NCBI GenBank assembly: GCA_002346535.1
Contig: DDZZ01000019.1
Span: 44,472 to 108,471 of the forward strand
Source: Opitutales bacterium UBA2995
Lineage (GTDB): Bacteria; Verrucomicrobiota; Verrucomicrobiia; Opitutales; UBA2995
DNA length: 64,000 nt
Direction of reading: 5' to 3'
Shown here: positions 18,261 through 27,854 of the stretch, piece by piece
How the letters are laid out: each line of letters opens with the position of its first letter
Numbering within the stretch: position 1 is the first letter of the stretch
The notes under the pieces: model-generated
The model's database searches: none
Seen by the model: only the letters and a program-made list of their open reading frames with translations
What the model was told of the DNA's origin: nothing
Made by a program: the position numbers and the translations under genes

Positions 18261-18736
18261 AGCGAGCTTTTGTAATCCCATCCAAATTGCTGATCCTCTC
18301 GAAATTCCGTCATGCGCTCCTGCAATTCCTGACGAGCACGGTCCACCTCGTCCGGTTCGCCCCAAGTAGGCCGAAGTAGGTAAAACTCTTGGTTCAACTG
18401 CCGGCGCTCCCCCTCATCGTCGATCAAATCAACGTTCATCAAAATGCTGAAAAGATTGGGAAACTCGGTCATTTCAATTTCCGAAAACCAGATTCCTGAG
18501 ACACCGTTACCCATATCAAAGTCTCCACCCTCCTTCGCCTCCTCAACATCTTGGATGATTTGAAGCTCGGCCCGGACATAAGCTAGCTCTTCCTCAAAAT
18601 TAGCTCTAACCCGGCTGCGCTCAAAATTACTCAAAATATTCACATACGATGCAACCAGTACGGTAGCCGCTCCCGCAAATATTACGGTAGCAACAAGCAC
18701 TTCAAGCAGGGTGAATCCCTTGGAATTCTGTGTCAT
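18257..18736 (-). CDS. gspI: Type II secretion minor pseudopilin GspI
   Basis: GspI starts assembly of the pseudopilus tip complex. The 159-residue product opens MTQNSKG^FTLLEVLVATVIFAG, a canonical type III signal with cleavage after Gly-7 and Glu at mature position 5, followed by a hydrophobic helix and a small globular domain. It overlaps gspH and gspJ by 4 bp each (ATGA junctions). The assignment as I rather than another minor pseudopilin follows from size and the standard G-H-I-J-K order. Confidence 0.88.
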   Translation of the reverse strand: MTQNSKGFTLLEVLVATVIFAGAATVLVASYVNILSNFERSRVRANFEEELAYVRAELQIIQDVEEAKEGGDFDMGNGVSGIWFSEIEMTEFPNLFSILMNVDLIDDEGERRQLNQEFYLLRPTWGEPDEVDRARQELQERMTEFREDQQFGWDYKSSL

Positions 18737-19233
18737 GAGCTTCGCTCCGAAACGAACCCGGTGAATGGTTCTATGATCAATTCTCGGTTCTGAGCCCCAA
18801 CTTCCAGGCGGACTTTATAAGCAGCCGAAGAGGCATCCGAATAAAAGACGACACTCTCGACTTCATACCATTCAGGTTTCTCAAACAATTCTCCCTTGAA
18901 TGTAGGAACCTGGAAATAAAAGGTAGCCTTTAACTTTAAATCCTGCTCTTCCAGCCCTTCGATAGGATAGCTGGAAATTACCGAGTCCCCAACCAGGACA
19001 AACCGACTGGCATTCTCGTCCCAAGCCAACTCCAGGCTTTGCTTGTTTTCAAAGGCAATCATCCGGCCGTCGACCTGGGCCACCGTGAACGACCTTTCCA
19101 TCTCACGCATGGGATCTTTGTCCAGGATGCCTTCCATGTTGACAGCAAAAACCATCCAGACCGTGCCCGCGATGACGAGAACGAGGAGAATTTCCAAAAG
19201 AGTGAACCCTCGCCTGGTAGAGGCATTTGTCAT
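18733..19233 (-). CDS. gspH: Type II secretion minor pseudopilin GspH
   Basis: The 166-residue product has the prepilin signature RRG^FTLLEILLVLVIAG near residues 7-22, with Glu at mature position 5, and a C-terminal beta-sandwich-like region. It lies 12 bp after gspG and overlaps gspI by 4 bp. GspH sits between the major pseudopilin shaft and the tip complex. Size and gene order support the name. Confidence 0.87.
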   Translation of the reverse strand: MTNASTRRGFTLLEILLVLVIAGTVWMVFAVNMEGILDKDPMREMERSFTVAQVDGRMIAFENKQSLELAWDENASRFVLVGDSVISSYPIEGLEEQDLKLKATFYFQVPTFKGELFEKPEWYEVESVVFYSDASSAAYKVRLEVGAQNRELIIEPFTGFVSERSS

Positions 19234-19245
19234 GGATAAACTGGG

Positions 19246-19707
19246 CTACCAGTTCCCGATGTCATCACCACTTTCAACCTTATCGGGGCCCAAAGAAAAG
19301 ATGTCAAATCCCTCCTTGTTTTTGGCACCTGGATACCGGTACTGGTACTCCATTTGCCATGGGTCTTTGGGAATGTCATTGGTTTCCAAATAAGGGCCAC
19401 TCCAATTATTCGAGTTTCCGGGTGCGGTGATAAGAGCCTGTAGCCCTTCCTCAGTGGTTGGATATGTCCCATGATCGACCCGATACCTGAAAAGGGGAGC
19501 TTTGATGGATTCGTTTACAAAAATCCGAGCAGTGTCCGCTTGGCTGCCACCCAAAATTTTATCCACATTGGCTACACCGAAGGCAATGAGCCCTGCCAAA
19601 ATTGCCATCACCAAGAGGATCTCCAACAAGGTGAATCCACTTTTACGGTTGGTCTTGTATATGCACTCATTTTGAGCACGAGTTCGTAACTGAACGTTTT
19701 TCATCAT
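19246..19707 (-). CDS. gspG: Type II secretion major pseudopilin GspG
   Basis: GspG forms the shaft of the periplasmic pseudopilus. The 153-residue product has the signature KSG^FTLLEILLVMAILAGL, with Glu at mature position 5. Its C-terminal domain has the hallmark major-pseudopilin region: YRVDHGTYPTTEEGLQAL, then WSGPYLETNDIPKDPW and FDIFSLGPD. The two candidate ATGs are at 19707 and 19704; a TTG at 19728 is less likely. It is the first gene of the operon, so the operon promoter should lie between 19708 and the divergent pntAA at 19925. No prepilin peptidase gene (gspO) is present in the window. Confidence 0.94.
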   Translation of the reverse strand: MMKNVQLRTRAQNECIYKTNRKSGFTLLEILLVMAILAGLIAFGVANVDKILGGSQADTARIFVNESIKAPLFRYRVDHGTYPTTEEGLQALITAPGNSNNWSGPYLETNDIPKDPWQMEYQYRYPGAKNKEGFDIFSLGPDKVESGDDIGNW

Positions 19708-19924
19708 GTTATGCAAGGTGTTGTTCAAACGTTAGTTTCAGTCAATAGGTTAAGGGTTCCCGTATCCAGAAAATTTATTGGAAAAGCCAATCAACCGCGT
19801 ATGTATTTTACAGATTGATTAATATTTCTTCTTTCCACAGCCGCTCAAGAAAGTCACTCTGCACTAAAAATTTGCCGAAAATACAACTCACTACTTAAAG
19901 AAACTGGCTAAAGCCACATTAGCT

Positions 19925-21064
19925 ATGGAATGCTTTATAACCAAAGCCAAGGATACGCGAGAAACTCGTACGGCACTCACACCAGAATCAGCAGAAAAAC
20001 TTATTCAACTGGGATTGACCCTTAAAGCGGAATCCGGATTGGGCCAAAAAAGTGGGTACGCAGATCAATCCTATCAAGAAAAGGGTGTCATTGTTGAACA
20101 GGATGATTCAGGCCTATCCCAGGCTGATCTGGTCATCGGTTTGGAGGTGCCAAGTAATGAAACCATATCCCAGTTAAAATCGGGTAGCCTATTCGTGGGC
20201 CAGTTGGATCCCTTTTATAATTTGGATCTGATCGAAGGCTTCGCGACATCAGGAATAAATGCAATCTCCATGGAAATGATTCCCCGCACCACTTTGGCTC
20301 AAAAGATGGATGTTCTTAGTTCGCAGATGAATCTGGCCGGTTATTTCGCAGTCATCAAGGGTGCTGAGCGGCTCAACAAGATCCTGCCCATGATGATGAC
20401 TCCGGCAGGCACCATTTCACCAAGCCGGGTATTTGTAATCGGTGTAGGGGTCGCAGGCCTGCAAGCCATCGCAACAGCGAAAAGAATGGGGGCACGGGTC
20501 CAGGCGTTCGACACACGACCCGTGGTCGAGGAGCAGGTAAAATCTTTGGGCGCAAAGTTTGTGAAAATTGATCTCGGAGAAACAGGTCAAACCGACCAGG
20601 GATACGCCAAGGAACTCACAGCTGAACAAATTGAGCTGCAACGACAGAGCATGGCGAAGGTCTGTGCCCAAAGCGACATTGTAATAACTACGGCAAAACT
20701 GTTCGGACGAAAAGCTCCTACACTTTTGACAAAGGACATGATCTCCAGAATGAACTCCGGATCCGTTATCGTCGATCTGGCAGCGGCAGGGGGCGGTAAT
20801 GTGGAAGGAACAGTTCTGAATGAGGAAGTTGTTACTGAAAACGGGGTAATCATTCTGGGCAACGGTTCATTCGAAGGCGAGGTTCCCCACCACGCGAGCC
20901 AGGTATACGCATCCAACATAGCCGGATTGCTCGAACACTTCTGGGACGAGGAATCCAAAACTATGAATATTGACCTTGAGGATGAAATTATGAGTGGCTG
21001 CCTGCTTACCCATGAAGGCTCTGTCATCCATCCAACTTTTAAAGAATTAGTAGCCGGGAACTGA
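19925..21064 (+). CDS. pntAA: Proton-translocating NAD(P)+ transhydrogenase subunit alpha part 1
   Basis: This subunit binds NAD(H) and transfers hydride to NADP+ in the membrane transhydrogenase, which couples hydride transfer to proton flow and supplies NADPH. The 379-residue product has the alanine dehydrogenase/PNT N-terminal domain (residues 1-140, including TRETRTALTPESAEKL) and the Rossmann domain around RVFVIGVGVAGLQAIATAKRMGA. The split form (AA, AB, B) is common outside the enterics. It starts the three-gene pnt operon, 2 bp before pntAB. Confidence 0.95.
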   Translation: MECFITKAKDTRETRTALTPESAEKLIQLGLTLKAESGLGQKSGYADQSYQEKGVIVEQDDSGLSQADLVIGLEVPSNETISQLKSGSLFVGQLDPFYNLDLIEGFATSGINAISMEMIPRTTLAQKMDVLSSQMNLAGYFAVIKGAERLNKILPMMMTPAGTISPSRVFVIGVGVAGLQAIATAKRMGARVQAFDTRPVVEEQVKSLGAKFVKIDLGETGQTDQGYAKELTAEQIELQRQSMAKVCAQSDIVITTAKLFGRKAPTLLTKDMISRMNSGSVIVDLAAAGGGNVEGTVLNEEVVTENGVIILGNGSFEGEVPHHASQVYASNIAGLLEHFWDEESKTMNIDLEDEIMSGCLLTHEGSVIHPTFKELVAGN

Positions 21065-21066
21065 CC

Positions 21067-21354
21067 ATGGATATCATCTTACTACTCTTTATTTTCACAT
21101 TGGCAGCTTTCCTCGGACTCGAGCTAATTTCCAAAGTACCCTCCCAGTTGCACACTCCACTCATGTCAGGCTCCAATGCGATTTCGGGAATTACTATCGT
21201 CGGGGCTTTGATTGCGACCATGCAAAATCCTCAGGGCACAACGGCTATGACCCTCGGGTTTGCCGCTCTGGTGCTCGCAACCATTAATGTCGTGGGTGGA
21301 TATCTGGTAACGGACCGCATGCTGGGCATGTTTAAAAAGAAAGGAGGCAAGTGA
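21067..21354 (+). CDS. pntAB: NAD(P)+ transhydrogenase subunit alpha part 2
   Basis: The 95-residue integral membrane product has three hydrophobic helices (about 3-18, 38-58 and 60-82). It carries the family motif MSGSNAISGITIVGAL and corresponds to the membrane part fused to PntA in Escherichia coli. It lies 2 bp after pntAA. The strong ribosome-binding site AAGGAGG at its 3' end (21341-21347) serves pntB. Confidence 0.95.
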   Translation: MDIILLLFIFTLAAFLGLELISKVPSQLHTPLMSGSNAISGITIVGALIATMQNPQGTTAMTLGFAALVLATINVVGGYLVTDRMLGMFKKKGGK

Positions 21355-21356
21355 CC

Positions 21357-22778
21357 ATGGAGCTCAGCGGCCTCATCAATTTCTTCTACATTGCTTCAGC
21401 AACTCTTTTTATTTTTGGAATCAAAATGCTGGGCTCGGCGAATACGGCCCGGCGAGGAAACATGGTTTCCTCAATCGGGATGCTCATAGCCATAGTGGTA
21501 ACCTTGGTCGACAAGCAAGTATTCGATAGCTGGATGTGGATTTTGGCGGGTATTGGCGCCGGCAGCCTGATCGGCTTTTTTGCCGCCAAGCTTGTAAAGA
21601 TGACTTCCATGCCGGAACTGGTCGCCCTGTTTAACGGTTTCGGAGGACTGGCCAGCTTGTTAATTGGCTGGGCGGAATATCAAAAAGTAGTCGACGCCAA
21701 CGCTGGTGCAATCGGAGAACTCCTGAACCCGGGAGTGACCCACTTCACAGCATCAGTGATCTTCCTCGCAGTATTTATTGGCGGCATAACTTTCACCGGC
21801 AGTATGTATGCATGGGGAAAGCTTTCCGGAAAGATAAGCGGGCAAGCGAAAGTCTTTGCGGGACAAAAGGCATTCAATGCTCTCATTATGCTGGGAATCC
21901 TTTTAACAGGGGTACTCTACGCAACAACTCCCAATACGGGAAACGCCTATCAATTCTTCCTGGCATTCGTAATCTTGTCCCTGCTGCTCGGAATCTTCGG
22001 AGTCATGCCTATTGGTGGCGGAGATATGCCCGTGGTCATTTCCTTGCTCAACAGTTGCTCAGGACTGGCCGCCTGTGCCGCAGGTTTTGTCATTCAGAAC
22101 AACGTGCTGATCGTTGCGGGTTGCTTGGTGGGCGCAAGCGGACTTATACTGACCATTATCATGTGCAAAGCCATGAACCGGACACTGGCCAATGTCTTGT
22201 TCAGTGGCTTTGGAGCGATGGCTCAAAAAGCGGGAGGCAAACAAGAGGGCGAAATGAAAGCCCTCAGCAGCGAGGACGCTTACTATGTGCTCGAAGCTGC
22301 CAGTAGTGTTGTATTCGTTCCCGGATACGGTATGGCCGTCGCCCAGGCACAACATGCCGTCAAGGAGCTCGGGGAAATTTTGGAAGAGAATGGCGCTGAA
22401 GTTCGTTTTGCCATTCATCCCGTAGCCGGGCGCATGCCGGGACACATGAACGTGCTGTTAGCCGAAGCCGATGTGCCTTATGAACAACTTTCCGAAATGG
22501 ATGACGTGAATCCTCTAATGACCACGGTCGACGTAGCCATCGTCATCGGCGCGAACGATGTTGTTAACCCTGCGGCTGGCGAGGATCCGAATAGTCCCAT
22601 CTACGGCATGCCGATCATCAACGTACACGAAGCCAAAACTGTCTTTGCCCTAAAGCGCGGCCAGGGCGCAGGATTCTCGGGATTGGTCAATCAACTCTTC
22701 TTTCGCGAAAATACCCGCATGCTTTACGGTGATGCAAAAGCCACCGTTACGGAACTACTGGCTCAGTTCAAAGATTAA
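21357..22778 (+). CDS. pntB: NAD(P)+ transhydrogenase subunit beta
   Basis: PntB carries most of the proton channel and the NADP(H)-binding domain. The 473-residue product has about nine transmembrane helices (residues 1-270) and a C-terminal dIII domain. The latter contains VVFVPGYGMAVAQAQ, IHPVAGRMPGHMNVLLAEA, IGANDVVNPAA and KRGQGAGFSG, which bind NADP(H). The ATG at 21357 is chosen because AAGGAGG at 21341-21347 is 9 nt upstream; a GTG at 21351 would be only 3 nt away. It is the last gene of the pnt operon and converges on lnt. Confidence 0.95.
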   Translation: MELSGLINFFYIASATLFIFGIKMLGSANTARRGNMVSSIGMLIAIVVTLVDKQVFDSWMWILAGIGAGSLIGFFAAKLVKMTSMPELVALFNGFGGLASLLIGWAEYQKVVDANAGAIGELLNPGVTHFTASVIFLAVFIGGITFTGSMYAWGKLSGKISGQAKVFAGQKAFNALIMLGILLTGVLYATTPNTGNAYQFFLAFVILSLLLGIFGVMPIGGGDMPVVISLLNSCSGLAACAAGFVIQNNVLIVAGCLVGASGLILTIIMCKAMNRTLANVLFSGFGAMAQKAGGKQEGEMKALSSEDAYYVLEAASSVVFVPGYGMAVAQAQHAVKELGEILEENGAEVRFAIHPVAGRMPGHMNVLLAEADVPYEQLSEMDDVNPLMTTVDVAIVIGANDVVNPAAGEDPNSPIYGMPIINVHEAKTVFALKRGQGAGFSGLVNQLFFRENTRMLYGDAKATVTELLAQFKD

Positions 22779-22798
22779 AGAAATCCAAAACATTTTAA

Positions 22799-24463
22799 CT
22801 ATTTCTTGTCGTCACGCACATTTAATTGCAGGTCCTTAATTTGCTCCCACTGCTCGTCTTCCGAAAGCCGACGAGAAATGGTACGCATTAAAACGACAAA
22901 TAGTAGTATCATCCCGGTACAAACGCCAACAAACCAGTTTCCATATTTGGCGAAAACAGTAAGCTTCTGATAGTTAACAGGATCAAAGGTGACGCTGACT
23001 ACTTCGCCGCCGCGAAAATAGACTGAGCCTTCTATCGTTTGTAAAACTTCCCGAATGATCCCGTACTCGTCTATCCAGCCGCTCCATCCTCCATTCCCAA
23101 CCCGAACTACCGGCCGGCGCATTTCAACCGCCCGCAATACAGAGTGAGCCGCATGCTGCTCCGCAGCGCCCTCTTCTCCATACCAGGCATCGTTGGTCAC
23201 CACGGCAAGAATACGCGCTCCAGCGAGAACGGATGCTCTCGCCAATCCGGGGAAAATATCCTCGTAGCAAATAAGTGGCCCGATTGAAATTGAACCCTGA
23301 GATGTTTGCAGGCGAAGTGGCTCGGCCGTTTTCCCCGGAAAAATATCACTGAAGATGGGTACAAACTTTTCTAGGAAAAAAAAGATATTCCTGAAAGGAA
23401 TGTATTCACCGTACGGAACAAGGCGCCGCTTTTTGTAATAGGGCCGAGCCACACCTTCCTGAGGATAAATGATTAAAAATCCGTTGTACCAAGGGTCGCT
23501 GTAACGCGTTTCCCCTTCGTTAGTCAAGGCACCCATCAAAACCGGGCCTCCAAAGGCGCTGGTCAAATTTTCGGCCCAGGCCTGCATACCATCGTCACCA
23601 ATTAGTGGATACGGTAAAACGGCCTCAGGAAGAATGGCTATGTCGGCTCCGATATGTTTTTGGAAGGTGATTTGCCGTTCAATTTCGTCTGTAATCTCTT
23701 CGGCCTTGGCCGGATCCCACTTGTCGGGTTGGGGCACATAGGGCTGGATCAAGGCAGCATCGAAAAATAGCTGACGTTCGATCCTCTCGAATTTTATTTT
23801 AAACAATCCAAAGGTGGCAAACAACCAGACAGTCATGCCTAAAAGGAATTCGGGGCACAAACGAATCCAGCCCTTTTGTTTTCCGTGGAATAAATGACGG
23901 AGGTAAAAGGCAATCACCATTCCCACCATAAGGAGCAAAAAAGATACTCCATAAAATCCAGTCAACGAAGATACCTGCAACATGACAGGCCGTTGCCATT
24001 GAGAAGCGGCTAACGGCAGCCATGGGAAGCCACTCAGAAAAAAAGTCCGAACAAATTCAACGATAACCCAAACGGAACAAGTGGCAATAATTCCAAGGAT
24101 TCGTAAAACCGTACCACGGTCCTTGAATTGGGGCACCAGCAAGTAATGCGCATACACCCACGCCAGCGGGAAAAGCGCCAGCACAGTCGCCAGAGCAAAC
24201 CACCCGATCCAAGTCACGTGACGCAACCAGAAAATCAATACAAGCCATGACAACCAAAATGCACCGCCCACAATCCTGATGAAGGCCCCCATTGGCGGCT
24301 GGACGTACAAGAGCCAAAGCGTAGCTGGTATGGGCAGGAGGTAAGCCAGTTCCGCGACGTCATAAGGAGCAAATGCAAAGGTATGACAGCAAAAAGTCGC
24401 AAGGAAAACACCAACCATCCAGAGGATCTGAACTCTTGATTTCTGAGGCTTTTCCTCGCTCAT
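22799..24463 (-). CDS. lnt: Apolipoprotein N-acyltransferase
   Basis: Lnt adds the third acyl chain to the N-terminal cysteine of lipoproteins in the inner membrane. The 554-residue product has about seven N-terminal hydrophobic helices (to about residue 222), a nitrilase-type catalytic domain (about 235-490) and a C-terminal helix (about 515-535). The catalytic triad can be seen: Glu-280 in ILPEAVLP, Lys in YYKKRRLVPYGEYIPFR (344-345) and Cys-399 in GPLICYEDIFP. The ATG at 24463 is preferred to a TTG at 24475. It lies 36 bp downstream of secA. It implies a Gram-negative envelope with triacylated lipoproteins. Confidence 0.95.
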   Translation of the reverse strand: MSEEKPQKSRVQILWMVGVFLATFCCHTFAFAPYDVAELAYLLPIPATLWLLYVQPPMGAFIRIVGGAFWLSWLVLIFWLRHVTWIGWFALATVLALFPLAWVYAHYLLVPQFKDRGTVLRILGIIATCSVWVIVEFVRTFFLSGFPWLPLAASQWQRPVMLQVSSLTGFYGVSFLLLMVGMVIAFYLRHLFHGKQKGWIRLCPEFLLGMTVWLFATFGLFKIKFERIERQLFFDAALIQPYVPQPDKWDPAKAEEITDEIERQITFQKHIGADIAILPEAVLPYPLIGDDGMQAWAENLTSAFGGPVLMGALTNEGETRYSDPWYNGFLIIYPQEGVARPYYKKRRLVPYGEYIPFRNIFFFLEKFVPIFSDIFPGKTAEPLRLQTSQGSISIGPLICYEDIFPGLARASVLAGARILAVVTNDAWYGEEGAAEQHAAHSVLRAVEMRRPVVRVGNGGWSGWIDEYGIIREVLQTIEGSVYFRGGEVVSVTFDPVNYQKLTVFAKYGNWFVGVCTGMILLFVVLMRTISRRLSEDEQWEQIKDLQLNVRDDKK

Positions 24464-24499
24464 AGCTGCAGGCAACGGGCTACCGGGACACCTATCCCG

Positions 24500-27400
24500 T
24501 CACCCTCCGTGGCAATGCTTGTATTTTTTCCCGCTTCCGCAGGGGCAAGGTTCGTTGCGCCCGACTTTGGGCATTTCTCTTCTAATAGGTTCGGCCTTCA
24601 CCTTGGCGGCGGGATTCATGGCAGGCTGGCCTCCACCAGAAGCCTGAATCTGCGGAGGCAAGGTTTGCACAGCCTGGGCACCCTGGGATCCCGGGGCCTC
24701 AACCGCCAAGCTGGGTTGGGTAGCCTGGGCTTTTTTCATGCGATCCTGCAATGCTTCGACAATGTTCTGTTCCAGCATAACTGCAGACCTGAAAAGGGAG
24801 GTGGCAATCTGGGTCCGCACACTGTCAAGCATCTGCTCAAAATAAGTAAACGCCTCTTTTTTGTATTCGTTGAGCGGATCTTTTTGGCCATAGCCTCTCA
24901 ACCCAACGCTCCGGCGTAACTCTTCCATCTCGGTCAAATGGTCCTGCCAATGCCGGTCCAGGGCCGAAACCACAATCCACCGCTCTAGCTTTTTAAACGC
25001 ATCAGGTTGCTGAAGAGCTTCTTTTGAATCGTAAGCCTCTCGAATTTTTGTAAGTATGGAATCGAGGGCTGATTCATGAGTAGACCAGTCAACAGCGTCT
25101 TCCGGTAGTGCAATTGGGAAATGAGTATTGACCCAACGTAGAAGCCCGAGCTGATCCTCATTTTCAACTCCTTCATCCATGGCTTCAAACAATGCTGCAT
25201 CCTTCAAGCGGACTTCCAGTTCCTCTTTGATCATATCGTAAATGATCTCTTTGGGGTGCTCGTCATGCAGGGCTTCATTGCGCAAACCGTAAATAACCTC
25301 CCGCTGCCGGTTCAGCACATCGTCATACTGCAGCAACCGCTTCCGAATTGCGTAATTTTGCTGCTCCACTTTTTTCTGTGCGCTTTCGATCGAACGGTTC
25401 AAAAGAGGATGGGCCAGCTCGTCGTCCTCACTGAAAGACTTTTCCATGATGCTGGCAATGGGCCCGGGCTGGGCGAATAATCGCATCAAATTGTCCTCCA
25501 AAGAAATAAAGAACTTTGAAGAACCTTTATCGCCCTGGCGAGCACAGCGTCCACGAAGTTGCCGGTCTATTCGGCGCGATTCGTGACGCTCCGTGCCCAG
25601 GACGAGCAAGCCGCCTATCTCTTCAATGCCTTCTCCCAATTTGATATCCGTTCCGCGACCAGCCATATTGGTGGCAATTGTAACAGCACTTCTCTGACCC
25701 GCTCGGGCAACAATCTCGGCTTCACGCTCATGTTGTTTTGCATTGAGGACAGTGTGGGTAATATTCTGCCGTTTGAGCATGCGACTCAACAGTTCGGACG
25801 CTTCAACAGATGCCGTACCAACAAGGACCGGTTGGCCGTGGTTGTGGGCGTTCTGAATGTCCTCAATGGCTGCATTGTATTTTGCCCTCCGCGTTTTGTA
25901 GATCACATCGTTAAGGTCTTCACGCTGGTTGGGCTCGTTGGTTGGAATGACCATGACCTCCATTTTATAAATATCGAAAAACTCAGCAGCTTCAGTCTCG
26001 GCAGTTCCGGTCATTCCGGCAAGTTTCTCATACTGGCGAAAATAATTCTGGATCGTAATGGTGGCGTATGTCTTGGTCTCTTTTTCGATCGTTACACCTT
26101 CCTTGGCCTCAACCGCCTGGTGCAACCCCTCGCTCCATCGGCGACCTGGCATGATACGGCCGGTGTTTTCATCCACAATTTGTACCTTATTATCCTGCAC
26201 CACGTATTCGACATCCTTTTCATAGAGGGAATAGGCGCGAAGCAGCTGGCTGATAGTGTGAATCTCTTCACTCACCTTTTCAAAAGCTTCCTGATGGACC
26301 GCTTTTTCTTCTTCCCTGGTTCGCGGATCCTTGGACTCGTCCTTATCGAGATCACTGAAAATACTGGGAAGATCAGGCAGTACAAATGCATCGGGATTGC
26401 CCGGCTTAAGTAACTGCCGACCTTTTTCAGTCAGGTCAGCCTGGTGCTGCTTTTCGTCGATAACGAAAAATAAACCTTCCTTCAGTTCAAAGAGTTCCTG
26501 TTTCCGAAAATCATTGTGCATTTCGAGGTCGGCCTTCTCGATCATCTTACGAGTGGGGCCTTCCTCCATCATACGGATAAGCTGTTTGTTCTTTGGCATG
26601 CCCATTCGAACCTGCAACAACTTCATGCTGGTAGCAAATTCGTCTTCGAGCTCTTCTTTTTCTAGATCGGCCTTGGCCTCGGCCACCAGTGCGTTGCAAA
26701 ACCGGCTTTGTTCTCTAATCAATCGTTGAACCGTTGGTTTAAACTCGTTGAAGGGAAGTTCGCGCGTAATCTGAACCGGACCGGAAATAATTAAAGGCGT
26801 CCGGGCTTCGTCGACCAATATCGAATCCACTTCATCGACGATGCAATACACATGGTCCCCCTGGACCTGGGCGGTATCGCCCATCGCCATCCCGTTATCG
26901 CGAAGGTAATCAAAACCAAACTCAGAGGCAGTACCATAGGTAATATCCATCTGGTACATTCCCTTTTTCTGGGGCTGCGGCATACTGTTCTGAATACAAC
27001 CAACGGTCAAACCAAGGAACTTGAAAAGGTACCCCATCCATTCACTGTCCCGACGCGCCAAATAGTCGTTCACGGTCACACAATGGCTTCCGCGCCTGGG
27101 AAGCGCATTGAGATATAAAGGCAAAGTAGCAACCAGCGTTTTCCCTTCGCCAGTGGCCATTTCGGCAATCTTGCCCTGGTGAAGCGCAAGGCCTCCCATG
27201 AGCTGGACATCGTAGTGAACCATGTTCCAGTCCAGCTTTTGACCGGAAACAGAGAGCGTTTGTCCGCACAATCGGCGAGCCGCATTTTTTACAGTAGCAA
27301 AAGCCTCTGGCAGGATGTCTTCCAGAGTCTCGCCCGCTTCAAGGCGCTCTCGAAATTGCTGGGTATGGGCCCTGAGTTGATCGTCGGACAACGATTGGTA

Positions 27401-27502
27401 TTGTTCTTCCAATTCATTGATTTTTTCGACCGTCGGCTGGGATTTTTTTATAAACTTCTTGTAGGGCCGATCGGCAAACCGTTTGAAAATTAAGGACAGC
27501 AT
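24500..27502 (-). CDS. secA: Preprotein translocase ATPase SecA
   Basis: SecA drives secretory proteins through SecYEG. The 1000-residue product has Walker A in MATGEGKTLVATLP (about residue 110), the DEAD-like Walker B region with VDEVDSILVDEARTPL, the preprotein crosslinking domain and the second nucleotide-binding fold (VGTASVEASELLS, TNMAGRGTDI). The C-terminal zinc-binding SecB/lipid tail is PCPCGSGKKYKHCHGG. An insertion of about 100 charged residues in the region 250-390 makes it longer than E. coli SecA (901), as is common in this phylum. It lies upstream of lnt. Confidence 0.97.
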   Translation of the reverse strand: MLSLIFKRFADRPYKKFIKKSQPTVEKINELEEQYQSLSDDQLRAHTQQFRERLEAGETLEDILPEAFATVKNAARRLCGQTLSVSGQKLDWNMVHYDVQLMGGLALHQGKIAEMATGEGKTLVATLPLYLNALPRRGSHCVTVNDYLARRDSEWMGYLFKFLGLTVGCIQNSMPQPQKKGMYQMDITYGTASEFGFDYLRDNGMAMGDTAQVQGDHVYCIVDEVDSILVDEARTPLIISGPVQITRELPFNEFKPTVQRLIREQSRFCNALVAEAKADLEKEELEDEFATSMKLLQVRMGMPKNKQLIRMMEEGPTRKMIEKADLEMHNDFRKQELFELKEGLFFVIDEKQHQADLTEKGRQLLKPGNPDAFVLPDLPSIFSDLDKDESKDPRTREEEKAVHQEAFEKVSEEIHTISQLLRAYSLYEKDVEYVVQDNKVQIVDENTGRIMPGRRWSEGLHQAVEAKEGVTIEKETKTYATITIQNYFRQYEKLAGMTGTAETEAAEFFDIYKMEVMVIPTNEPNQREDLNDVIYKTRRAKYNAAIEDIQNAHNHGQPVLVGTASVEASELLSRMLKRQNITHTVLNAKQHEREAEIVARAGQRSAVTIATNMAGRGTDIKLGEGIEEIGGLLVLGTERHESRRIDRQLRGRCARQGDKGSSKFFISLEDNLMRLFAQPGPIASIMEKSFSEDDELAHPLLNRSIESAQKKVEQQNYAIRKRLLQYDDVLNRQREVIYGLRNEALHDEHPKEIIYDMIKEELEVRLKDAALFEAMDEGVENEDQLGLLRWVNTHFPIALPEDAVDWSTHESALDSILTKIREAYDSKEALQQPDAFKKLERWIVVSALDRHWQDHLTEMEELRRSVGLRGYGQKDPLNEYKKEAFTYFEQMLDSVRTQIATSLFRSAVMLEQNIVEALQDRMKKAQATQPSLAVEAPGSQGAQAVQTLPPQIQASGGGQPAMNPAAKVKAEPIRREMPKVGRNEPCPCGSGKKYKHCHGG

Positions 27503-27854
27503 TGGGCTAAAAAACGGGGCAATGTAGGAAGTTACCTAAACAGAAGCAACCGCAGAGTTGATAGAGCTTTAGCCCCACTAAGTCCCGACTTAAGCGTCAG
27601 GGTTCCTTCCAAACGGAGGGATTATTGAAAGACGACTACCGCCCCTCGTTCGGAAGTCATCTCATCAACAAGATCACAATAGACAACTTTTCGCTGACTC
27701 TTGAAACCGTATTGGTCGCAGAAATCTCGATACTCAGAATACGCTATCCAGTGGCTAGACCACGGGATATCGAGGCGCTTCATGTCCTGCCCTGCTGCAG
27801 CCGCCTACACTCGGCTACGGCGAGCCATGGAAACCGCAGGGAATGAAACCTGAT
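27503..27854. other. Intergenic region secA-metY with one short unassigned ORF
   Basis: This 352-bp stretch lies upstream of secA and downstream of the sulfhydrylase gene, so the secA promoter is expected here; I see no convincing -10/-35 pair. A minus-strand ORF of 53 codons (27622-27783, opening MKRLDIPWSSHWIAYSEYRDF) is open but unrecognised. A GC-rich imperfect inverted repeat (CCTACACTCGGCTACGG area, about 27800-27826) sits just upstream of it. An inverted repeat GGGCTAAA...TTTAGCCC (27505-27577) flanks the secA leader but is widely spaced. Confidence 0.4.
27622..27783 (-). CDS. Unassigned 53-residue ORF
   Basis: It starts at an ATG at 27783 behind AGGGCAGG, which could act as a weak ribosome-binding site, and ends TAA at 27622. 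The protein is rich in aromatic residues in its first half (WSSHW, YSEYRDF, DQYGF) and ends VVVF-Q. I recognise no family. It could be a small protein, the relic of a longer gene (there is an in-frame stop seven codons upstream of the ATG), or chance. Confidence 0.2.
   Translation of the reverse strand: MKRLDIPWSSHWIAYSEYRDFCDQYGFKSQRKVVYCDLVDEMTSERGAVVVFQ

Noticed and set aside
25559..26413. A 284-codon plus-strand open frame inside secA
   Set aside because: It is fully antisense to secA, whose motifs are intact there; long antisense frames are expected in a 3-kb gene.
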